A stretch of 64,000 nucleotides of DNA. Source: Sciurus carolinensis (lineage: Eukaryota; Chordata; Mammalia; Rodentia; Sciuridae). The notes below the pieces were generated by a model, which saw nothing but the letters and a program-made list of their open reading frames with translations, made no database searches and was not told the DNA's origin. Location of the stretch: positions 95,584,738 to 95,648,737 of the forward strand of contig NC_062214.1 of the NCBI RefSeq assembly GCF_902686445.1. The letters are read 5' to 3'. The first letter of the stretch is position 1; every line of letters begins with the position of its first letter. Made by a program: the position numbers and the translations under genes. Below, piece after piece: positions 28,201-39,500 of this stretch.

Positions 28201-30434
28201 GTTTGGTTTGTTTTTGATTTCTTCTGTGTGGAGTGTTTCTTTTAAGAGTTTTTTGTAGTGTTGGCTGAATAGTCATGAATTTTTTTAGTTTCTGCTTCTC
28301 TTGAGAGGTTTTCATTTCTTCTTCAATTCTGAAGAATAGCTTGCTACTTATAGCAACCTTGGTTGATAGTTATTTTCTTTCAGGACTTAGAACACAGCAT
28401 TCCAAACCCTTTTGCCTCTTAGAGTTTGTGTGAGAAATTGGAAATAATGCTGATCAACTTGCCTCCAAATGTGATATTTTTCTCTTTAAAATTTTTCACT
28501 TTAAAAATTTTATCCTTGTTCTGTATGTTAGGCATTTTAATTATAATGTGTCATGGAGCGGTTCTTTTTTGACCTTGTCTCTTTGAAATTCTTTAAAAAA
28601 ATTTTTTTTTAGATGTTGATATACCTTTTTTTAATTAATTTATTTGTGTGTGGTGCCGAGAATTGAACCCAGTGCCCTCACATATGCTAGGCAAGCGTGC
28701 TAGCACTGAGCCACAATCCCAGCCCTATTTGAAGTTCTTTTTTTTTTCTTTTTTCCCACAGTGCCGGGAATTTGAACCCAAGGCCTTGTGCTTGCAAGGC
28801 AAGCACTCTACCAACTAAGCTATATCCCCAGCCCCCTCTTTTAAGTTCTTAACACATCCTATATCTGGATGTTCATCTCATTCTCAAGGTTTGCAATATT
28901 TTCTATTATTATTTCCTGAAAGAGGTTATCCACTCATTCCATTAACCTGCATTTCACAACTCTATTCAATTCCAGTGATTCTTAAATTTGGTCTCTTAAT
29001 ATTGTCCCAGAGTTCTTGCATATTCTGTTCATGGTCACTTATTTCCTGCCTGAATGTTCAAGGCTAGTTACTTTGTATTCCAGCTCCAAGATTCTGTTTT
29101 CAGCATGATCTGCTATGTTAGCGAGACTTTCAAATGATCATTTTATTTGATTTATTGTATCATTCATTTCCAAGATTTCTATTTTGTTCTTTTTCAATAT
29201 CTCTATCTCTGTATTAAGTTTCTCATTCATATCCTGTGCTGATTTCTTTAATGCATCCAGTTGTTTTTCTGTATTCTTTTGGAATTCATTGCATTTTTAT
29301 AATCATTCTTTTGAATTATTTATCTGATATTTTGTCCTCTTCACTATTTTAGGGGTTAGTTGCTGGTGAATTATGAAATTTAGAGGCATCGTATTACCTT
29401 ATTTTTTCTTATTTCTTGTATTCCTGTGTTAGTTCTATGCATCTGTTAGGATGGATTTCTCTTCCACTCTTTTGTGTTACCTTTTTAGTGATTAACCTTC
29501 TCTTGCTAGAATATCCTAGAGTGATCTAGATTGAGACCCATGTAGGTGTGGTACTCTTTGCCTTTGTGTTAATTCTGTTTTGCTATAGGTGTGGATGTCC
29601 ATGGGTGAGATCTGGGGGCCCACACCTAGCTGTTCTTACTTGGGACCATGTCATTAGTTAAGAGTTTTTTTGTCTCTTCTATTCTTTGTATTAAAATGTG
29701 GCTGAACTGTGAGGGTGGTTAATTTGTCTGTGGAGCAAGGTGTGCTCTCTTTTGAATCAATTTAGTTCAGCAGTAAAGTTTCTGTACTGTGAACTAGTAG
29801 TGTCCCTTTGGATTTTCAGCAACTCACAGAAAAAGGGGGAAACAAACAGAAATAACCAAGTGAAACAATATGCAGCCGTTAAGTAAATACGTGGTGCCTA
29901 GTATGACATCTAGAATACTGATTACAACAAAAACAGGAATAATGGGGTCAGCAGTTACCACCAGCAAGAACAATAAATAACTGTGAACTAGATCTGGCAT
30001 TAAAGTCAGGTGTCAACTATGTCATCAATAGAATTAATAGCTACAACAACATGAATGGTGGTGGCAGGAGTTATATAAACCAAACATTTCTCAAAGATGA
30101 TTAAAAATACCTTCAAGAAGAAAGAAAATGTGATAGAAAGGTAGATAAAAGTTTCAGATTTTCAAAAATGTGAACAGAGAGAATGAAGAAGAGATGTAGC
30201 AAATGGTTATAAAGAAGCAGGAGAGAAAAACAGAAAAAAATAATGGGAAAGAAAATAATTTAACTTGGCTGTTAGTGGGATAAGAAAAGTAAGAAACAGA
30301 GAGAAAGCAAAACCAAAATAAACAAGCCAAAAACCCTAACCCTCAAAAGAAAAAGGAAGGAGAAATAACTATTGTTAAAAAAAATGCTTAAAAGAAGAAA
30401 TGTGTTTGTGTATGTATGTATGTATGTGTGTCAC

Positions 30435-30488
<54 letters not shown>

Positions 30489-33400
30489 CAATCTGCATAG
30501 CAAAAGCACACACCAAAAAATAAAGAAGAAAGAAAGAAAAATTTTTTTTTTTTTTTTTTTTTTGCGGTACTGGGGATTGAACTCAGGGCCTTGTGCTTGC
30601 GAGGCAAGCACTCTACAAGCTGAGCTATCTCCCCAGCCCAAGAAAAAAGATTTTTAATGAAAAATGAAAGAATTGTCTCCTCTGAGGTATTCAAAATATT
30701 TGATACAAATGGATGGTAAGTGCCTATGCCCAACTGTCCTCCTGTGTCTTTCTTAGACTACACTGAGAGACTAGAGTGAATGAGGCCTGGGTTATTAACC
30801 CCATCCTCTTTTTCTGTTGCTCACCATGGTGCCTACTGTAGTGACTTAAAACTGAATCTGGTTGAAATAGTTTCTCAGCTTCCTTCTTCTCAAATATAAA
30901 GTAGGATGGAATGGAAAGTACTGTTGATTGGAGTGTTGTCTGCATAGATGAGATCCTTGTACTCCCAGGGTGGGGTTGCTGCAGAGTTCTTGAGGGGAGT
31001 TCTGGCATCTGGGACTTACGTCTAATCAGGCCTAGGGACCTTGTTGAGTGGTATCTGCTCTGGAGAGATTAGGTGAACAACCTCTAGGGCCAAGCAGATG
31101 CTTAGTTCTAGGAGTCTGGATCTCATTATTCACTGGGCAGGGGAGCCAATCCTCCATGAACTGTGTTGTTGAGGATCACAGCCTTCCCAGGCTTAGTGCC
31201 TGAGAGTATTCACACCTGCCTTTTCAGTTTCTCCACCCTCTTCAGCTGGTTACATGAGCTGCCAGACTCAATGGGAAAGTGAGTTACACTCCCCTGGGTA
31301 CGGTCTTCTCTGTGCCTGTTTCACTCACGTTCTGCTAGGTACATTCTAGGCTACATGTTAGATGCTTGTCCAGACAGTATGGCAATGTTTGCTATGATCT
31401 CCCAGCTCCTACAGCAGCAAGCTACAGCATGGCCTCCTTAAAACGGTTCCTGCGTGAGCTCTGCTTGCCAGCTGAGAAATTCTGCAGCCTCTGAATTGGT
31501 TAAGTTCAGTTACTTTTCTGATCTACAAGTTTCTCCATGCCAAATCAGTCCATTGTGCTTCTCTCTCTGTGTTATCCATCCTCTCTGTGGTGAACCCTCG
31601 CTACTGCTGCTTCAGCAACCAACTTGACTCCAGTGTACTCTTTCTTGTTCTTTGTTCAATGCACCCCAATTTCTGAGTCTCTAAGACACTCGGAGTGTTT
31701 AAATATTTAATTTTAGCGAATTCTCTCTTTCACCCACCTAAATAAGAAACAGTATCCCCACTGCTTGAATCTGGAGTCAGAATAACTAGAAATGCAACTT
31801 TTCCCTAATTCGCCATGTTGAATCTCCTGTAGGTTTTTTTAATCAAGGAAGCAGTCTTTCCTACTCAACTCCATAATAAATAAAAATAGCCTCTGAACTG
31901 GGCTAACTTTCAGGTTCCCATTTACAATTATTCAGTGCCTATAGTAGATCCAGTCTTAAATGTGAAACTAGAAAGATTATAATATCCTTATGTAAGAACA
32001 ATTATATGTTTAGTAGGTAATCTCTTATTCCATTTAGGGAATTTCATTTAGAGATTAATGGTTCCTTAACAAAGTAAATTTTTTAAATTAGATGACCCTT
32101 TTGTTCTATTTCATTTGCTGAACCTTCTACTACACCTTTGAAGGGGCCCTTTCCTTGACTTGTTAAGGTGCATTCTGCCCCTGTATTAATCCATTTTAAT
32201 GTTCTCAGGTAACTGAATGAACAAGTTGGTATTGAATATTTTTGATTGAATTTAAGAAATTTTCTTCTTATTTTAATTTACAATTTTTATTTTTATATGA
32301 TGTTTCTGGAATAAAATCTTTTATAATGTAAAGCAGTTACTGAGCTTGAGTCATGGTTTAGCTATGGATGTGTATGATAACTCATCACTGAGTTTCTGGC
32401 ATACCAAAACTCATAGTATTTTTTAAAAACTAAACTATAACTTAGAAAATTACATACACTTTTATTTTTGCCTGTATAATTTGAGTTACTCCAACATGTT
32501 ATTAGTTTTAGTAAATATTAGACTTTGATATAAGCAATAATCATTAAGATAAAAAGCACTCATTTAAGAAATAAGATATAAATTGCAAAGACTGTATTTC
32601 AGAAGAATACACTCAAATTTATATATTATCTTTCCTTAAATTAACTAGACCTTAAAAACTCACAGCAGTCTTTATTATCAGAGTTTTAAAAATATGCCTG
32701 TTGACTTTCTTTTTTAAACCATTGAAGATTTGCAGTGTGGAGTCTTCTGTGCTTAATTCAAGTCTGACAGTACCACATTGGACCAATTTGCATAATGACA
32801 ATTCTTCACAAAGGCAGGATAGTAATTTGCTACTTGTTTTTAAACTCTAATACATGGATTATAATTATTACATACAGAGTACTATTGAGTATTTCCAAGT
32901 TCCTCAAATGAAGTAGTTTTTAGGACTTATCTCCAGAAGTAGAAAAGGAATAGCTTAAGAAAATATGCTAGTGTTTACCTCTCAAGCACAAGGCCCTGGG
33001 TTCAAATCCCCAGCACTGCAAAAACAAACAAACAAACAGAAAATATGCTAAATGTTCATAAATCATTTGAAATTTCTCTCCACTACGTTTTCTGTGTAAA
33101 AAAGATAGTAAATTTGGAACTTTCAACCTTTATATGGCTCAGTTTTTTAAGTTTACTTTTCTGTGAACATAATTATCATTTTATCATAGTAACAGTAATC
33201 CAAATTTAGACTTTTAAGGTGGTTTAGCAACATGGTTATGACTTGGTGTGTGGAGAGCTGCTTTTAAGTAATTTGATGAGTTATCTGAGTATCCTAGTCC
33301 ATTTCAGTTAAAAAAAATTCAAATAAGGAAACAATTTGTTGATTGATTGGTAGATTTATGTGGTGATAGAGATCAAATCCAGGACCCTGAGCATGCTAGA

Positions 33401-36400
33401 CAAGTACTCTTCTACTGAGAAGTATCCTTAGCCTGAAAAACTATTTAAATGTGAATGTGGACTAAATATCTTATTGCTAAAACTCTTTAATAAATAAAGT
33501 TAATTAAAAGAAAGTATAGTCTTCTTAGTGTAATGAGTATAAAGACAGGATTGATTAGCCAGTTTCTGATTTTCCTGTTTTTCTAATTTCTTATATTTTA
33601 ACTGTCTTTAGATATGAAAAGTTTGATATTAAACTCTAATGTTTTATTAGTGAACAGATGAATTACAAATTGATTTAATATAATAGAAGTATGATTTTTC
33701 TCTTAAAATTTGAAAGTGTTATCAGGAAGAATTGAAAAATCATTAATTTAGTTTTTAAGAATTTTCAAATCTGAAAATTGCAATTTCAGTGAATTCCTGA
33801 TTAATCAGTTATTAATATTTTTATTTCTCTTTCTTCCTGCTCTCTCCTTCTCTTTTCCTCTTTTTTATTTTTTTTTTTTCTTTTTCACAAATAGAATATA
33901 TGTTCCATCTCAGGACAGTGAATCACACACTAAGGTGCATTATTACTTTTTTTGGAGGTACTAGAGATTGAACCCAGGGGCACTCTACCACTGAGCTACG
34001 TGGTATCCCCGTTCTTTTAATTTTGAGATAGGATTTCACTAAGTTCCCCATGCTGGCCTTGAACTTGGAATCCTTCTGCCTCAGTCTTGAGTAGCTGGAA
34101 TTATAGGCATGTCCCCCTGTGCCCAACCATTGCTATTATTTGTAAAGTGATTTTCTCAGAACCTACCTGAGAATGTTTATTCAACTTTCATTTAACTTAA
34201 ACTAAAATTTTTTAAACTAGGTATTCAACCTGTGGGTGCTTTACCACTGAACTGCCTCCCCACCATTTTTTATTGTTTATTTTGAGATAGGATCTAAGTT
34301 GCTGAGGCTGGCCTTGAACTTATGATCCTCCCACCTCAGCCTGCAGAGTTGCTGGGATTACAGGCATGTGCCACCAGGCTGGGCTATAAATTTTCTTTTT
34401 AAAAAATAAGAAGAAAGGCTGTGATTGTGGCTCAGTGGTAGAGTGCTTACCTAGCATGTGTGAGGCACTGGGTTCGATCCTCAGTACCACATAAAAATGA
34501 ATAAAAGTATTGTGTCCATCTACAACTTAAAAAAAAAAAAAAAAGATGTGTAGGTTTTGACTCAGTGTAAATAATACTGATATATTCAGATTTAAAGGAA
34601 TGTAATACTGTGTTTGTTAAGTTAATGGGAACAAAGATTTGAGGACTTTTGATGATAAAAAACATTATATAAGAGTTACATAGTCAATCCTGGGAATTTG
34701 TTTATGGGTGCTATTAAAACCTTATTTGAAATGATTTCCTAATCTTAAACTAAAAAAACTTTTGGGTATTTGACACATTTGGGTACCAACTGTATTTTAG
34801 ATTAATATAGTCATTTAATATTAGTTGTTTTGGGGAAAGAAATGGAATAGATAACTGATTTAACTTGTTTTTGTTTTTGGTGGTATTCTGAATTAGGAAG
34901 CTCTGGAGGAATATGTGAAAAAAGTAAGCTCTATTCAGATGGTAAGAAGAAATCCTTAAACACTGGAATTATTACTGTTCAGAACTATGGGTCTCATGTA
35001 CCTCCCAAAGTCTCTCATATTACTTTTGCTCATGAAGTTGGACATAATTTTGGATCTCCAGTAAGTATTGCCTAATTATTAGATTCTTAAAATGTTATTA
35101 GGCTTTTGAGTAACTTTTGTTTGCTTATTTGAGGTGAAAAATATATGTATATTAAAATATACATCTGAATGTTTAGTTTTTATATGCAGTAAGATACTTG
35201 ACCATACTGAAAGGGAGGAAGATAGAATATTTGTGATTAAAACAAGAAATGTCAGCATAACAGTGCCAGAATTATATGAAAACAAGGAATATAATATCTT
35301 ATCCATATCTTGTAGCTCTAGAACAGTGTTTAGCACATAGTGCACTCAAATATCTTTTGAATGAGAAATTCCTTTTCATTGTTTAGAATATTTTCAGAAT
35401 CTTTAGCAAATTGTATAGTGGCTTTCTGCTCTGTTTCTATTAAAGCTTTACTGGGATTTACTTGGATTTGTCTTTCTTTGCTGTGGAAAAAGATTGTTAT
35501 CTTAAGATCTTTTACTATGATAAATTTCTAACCCACATAGAAAACTAACTCCTCCTGTGCCACTTGCCCTTCAAAAAAGTACCAACTCATATGACCATCA
35601 TCCAGAATAGAGATCAGTAAATCTTTTTTATAAAGGGCCTGCTAGTCAATATTTTTAGGCTGTGGGGGTAACATTTGGTCTCTGCTGCATGTTCTCTATT
35701 GTTTTTATAATGCTTTAAATATGGAAAAAACATTCTTAGTATATAAGCCATACAATAACAATCTGTGGGTTACGGTTTGCCAACCCCTGAGTCAGAGTCA
35801 ATAATTGTCAAGATTTTACCATATTTACTTTCTGTATTCTTTGTTAAGAATGTTTAAAGCAAACTTATCTATCCTCATCTACTTTGTACATTTCTGAAAG
35901 AAGAGATTTGCACTTAGCAAAATTAACAGCATTTCTTGGTATCGTCTAACACTTGTTCATTATACTGAATTTTAAGTGACCCAAAGATCATTACAACAAC
36001 AAAAAAATAGAAATTCTGAAAGTATTATATTTTGTAATTTTGGTAGAGCTTTGGGGAAATTTCATTTAAAAATTGCATGTAAATTCATCTTTCTTATACT
36101 TTATCACTTGTAAAAATGGAAATTTTTATTATTTAAAAAATAATTTGTTGGAACTTGGTCGGGGGTAGCTCAGTGGTAAAGCACATGCTTAGTGTGCATG
36201 AGGCCCTGGGTTGAATCTCCAGCACCAAAATGAATAAATAAGTAAATATTATATTTGTAGTCTAAAATCTCTAAATGCAATGCTCTAATTTCTTCTTCTT
36301 GTAACATGTAAGTACTATCTCACTAAGTTTTCTTTTCTTTTCTTTTCCTAGTCCCAGTCAGAAATTGAGAGATTATTATCAAAAGAACTTTGTGGTTAAT

Positions 36401-36493
36401 TTGAATTTTCAAGTACAGATAAATGAATATCCTCTCTTCTCCACTAGCCCCTTTGGTTCCAGACCTTATGGGGGAATTGCAATAGCTTTTCAA

Positions 36494-36553
<60 letters not shown>

Positions 36554-39500
36554 TTTTTTTTCTTTTTTTGTCCTTTAGTCCAGGAACTCTCAGATTTTGA
36601 TGTGTATATAAATTATCCAAGGATCTCAAAATACAGATTTATTTCAGTATGTCTTTGGTGGGACCTGAGTTTCTGTATTTCTAACACATTACCAGGTAAT
36701 GTTGCTGCTGCTAGTTTGAGGACCACACTTGGAGTAGGGAATCTAGACCATTCCCTTTTCACTTCTCATCTAATCTTTTCCTTGCCCAGCTGCCAGTGAG
36801 TTGTCTTTAGTACATTAACATTATATTATGTATTGTTTATTGTTTAATGGATAAATTGACTCTCATTCTTTGTCTCCCTTGGTGTGTTTTCCTTTTATAC
36901 CAGACTGTTTTTAAAGATTTTCCCATGATCAATCACACCTTATTCTTTTATATATATTGTTAATTTTACTATAGATTGCAGTGACATCAAGAGTTATGTA
37001 GTAGTGGAATTTTTCTCTTTCTAAAATTCTAATGGTGAGAATAGTACTAATGCCATACTTTACCAGAAACCAAATTGAATTCTACAGAATGAAAACTGTA
37101 ATCAAGATAATATTGGAGAATAGTAAAGAGTTTTTAAATGCTGAATCTTGTTGCAGGAGAAAAGCAGGAGATACTGGGAAAGATAAAGATGATAGTAGAG
37201 GTCATATTTTTTATTGTTACCTCAGACTGGGGAGTAGAAAATGAAAGTAACTTAAATGGGCTCCCTTTAGTGGTCTGTTTCTTTTTAGAGAATAGGGTTG
37301 TGGGTATTCAAAAGAAGATTTTAATTAAATTGAACTATGATTCTAGTACTAATGTTTTTCGCCTTTTCTCATGTGTTCTGAATTATTCAAGGAGCATTGT
37401 GAGGTTTTCTTGATTTAATGCATTTCCCCAGGAGGGTAGGGGCTGCTGGGATCTAGTAGTGTTTTGTTGCTCGATCTCATTGCTGGTCACATTAGTATGT
37501 ATACTTTTGAGAAAATTTAGGGAGCTGTGCTTTGGTACTTTTGTGTATAACTGATAACTTTGACAGAATATACCAAAACCAGAAGACACGTACACACATA
37601 TACACAGATTTCTCTCTCCTGTTTATTTTGCAAAGCAGTGTTTTGACTTTATATCTGGAGTTTTCTTAATTTCATTTTAAAATGGATCATTGTGTTTCTA
37701 TCCTTAGCATTTTTACTTGTCTTTCTTAGGTACTATTTAATGAGTTAGCTGTCTGTCAGTCTCTGTTGTTTTCTTTCCCTGTCTCTTTTTTCCCCATCTC
37801 TCTCTGAACTAGTCATAACATGTGATTTTAGCATATATTCTAATATATAGTAATTTTGTAAGAGTTTATAGTACTGTTACTAGTTTTAAAAGTAGATGAG
37901 CTTATTTTTAATAGGTTTTTATGACAGTTTGTCCTCAGTTCTAGTTTCTACTTACAAAGATATCAGTTGTGGCTAAACTTCTGAGACTCCTTCTCTTCTA
38001 AGAGTGACCCCTAACAGAACAAATTGTTTTTCTACTCACAAACAGTTGTAAGGTCCTTCCTAAAGGAGAGTCCATGGCTTCCATTTTTTCTCTGATCAGA
38101 AAATTACATTTAATCAGATGACCTGAAAACCTTATTTTACTTCCTGTTTATATAACTCTATATTTTGTTTGACAGCATGATTCTGGAACAGAGTGCACAC
38201 CAGGAGAATCTAAGAATTTAGGACAAAAAGAAAATGGCAATTACATCATGTATGCAAGAGCAACATCTGGGGACAAACTTAACAACAATAAATTCTCACT
38301 CTGTAGCATTAGAAATATAAGCCAAGTTCTTGAGAAGAAGAGAAATAACTGTTTTGTTGGTATGTATATTTCCCAACATTTTATCATGAACATTTTCAAA
38401 CATTCATAAAATTAAAAAATTTGACAATGAGCACTTGGTTATATTTATTTTATCATGTAGTTGTTATCCATCCCTCATTCCATGTGTTTTTTGGCAATTT
38501 AAAATAATTTGTAGACTTCGGAAAAGTTTACTGCAAACACTTAAGGCTGTCATTAGAGTTCAATATTTGTAGGTTTTTTTTAAAAAAACATAAGTGAAAC
38601 ACATAAGTCTTAAGTGTACCATTTGATGAATTTTCACAAATGTATTTACCTGTGTAACTAAGCAACTATCAGGATATAAAACATTTCTATCACCTCAGAA
38701 AGCTCTTTTATTCCCTGTCCCAATCAATCTCTGTCCCCAGCACACTTCTGGAGGCAACTACTAGCAGATTTATTTCACCATACATTGGTTTTGCCTCTTT
38801 TAAAATTTTGTATAAATGGAATCATATATAATCAATTCAGAAGTACCCCTTTGTGGAAGACTACTTTTAACTTACTGTAATATTTTGGGATTCATCACTA
38901 GTATTTTTATTCTTGTTCCTGAGCAATGTTGCCTTTCATGAATGTATCCCAATTTGTTTAACCATTTTCCTGGTGTTAAACACCTGTGCTATTTGGGTTT
39001 GGGCTAATATGAATAACGCTGCTATGAACTTCTTTTTCCCCCCTTATTATAGTAAAATATATATAAAATAAAATTGCTATTTTAACCAACTTTAAGTGTA
39101 CAGTTCAGTGGCATTATATTCATAGTGTTGTGCAGTCATCTCCATTATCTTTCTAAATTGTTTCTTTTTTTGGTGCTGGGGATTGAACTCAGAGGTGCTT
39201 TATTGCTGAATTACATCCCCAGTCCTTTTTATTTTTATTTTGAGACAAGGTTTTGCTAAGTTGCTTAGAGTGTCACTGAGTTGCTGAGGCTGGCTTAGAA
39301 CTTGCAGTCCTCCTGTCTCCAAGTCTTGAGTTGCTGAGATTACACACATGCACTACTACCCTGGCCTTTGAATTGTTTCTAATCAACAGAATTCCTTATT
39401 AAGCAGTAGCACCTGCGTCCTTTTCCATTCAGCTCCTGGAAACCTCTAATCTACTTGGTCTCTATGAATTAGCCTATTCTTGATAACCTTATGTAAGTGG

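Larger units (their letters stand above)
23651..31836 (-). mobile_element. Near full-length antisense LINE-1
   Basis: A T-run at 23660-23696 is the 3' poly(A). Moving right, the complement shows the 3'UTR, ORF2 C-terminal region, reverse transcriptase (26047-26244 minus: [12 protein letters not shown] and a degenerate FANDM box, normally FADDM), endonuclease (27430-28065 minus, VVNIYA), an ORF1-like coiled-coil region (28860-29350) and a long 5'UTR. The 5' end near 31830 reads, on the minus strand, gattcaacatggcgaatta, matching the usual L1 5' start. Stops and frameshifts break both ORFs. A solo LTR, five SINEs and a microsatellite sit inside. Confidence 0.75.
22699..34896 (+). other. Intron 8 of ADAM10
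   Basis: A 12.2-kb intron, two thirds of which is one long antisense LINE-1 (about 23651-31836) with a solo LTR and several SINEs nested inside. A short direct repeat lies at 22792-22849. The 22850-23590 and 31840-32950 stretches show nothing identifiable. The 3' part (32971-34546) carries six SINEs. Confidence 0.75.
35061..38175 (+). other. Intron 9 of ADAM10
   Basis: A 3.1-kb intron separating the second and third zinc ligands. It holds two DNA-transposon fossils (35612-35795, 36578-36745), an ID SINE (36158-36240) and a CT/T tract (36496-36569). The 36750-38175 stretch has no recognised element; open frames there have no coding support. Confidence 0.75.

Noticed and set aside
30375..30733. 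Several overlapping frames around 30.4-30.7 kb on both strands
   Set aside because: Created by the GT/CA repeat and an ID SINE.
36158..36240. tRNA-like sequence with A and B box resemblance (also at 8013, 30541, 55380, 62740)
   Set aside because: These are ID SINEs derived from tRNA-Ala with A-rich tails and, for some, target duplications; they are not tRNA genes.
36365..36799. 144-codon open frame on the + strand
   Set aside because: It runs through the CT/T repeat and a MER5-like fossil; the Ser-Leu and Phe runs are repeat translation. No splice or coding support.
37032..37413. Two overlapping + strand frames in intron 9
   Set aside because: No motif, no repeat signature and no splice context; chance frames in AT-rich sequence.
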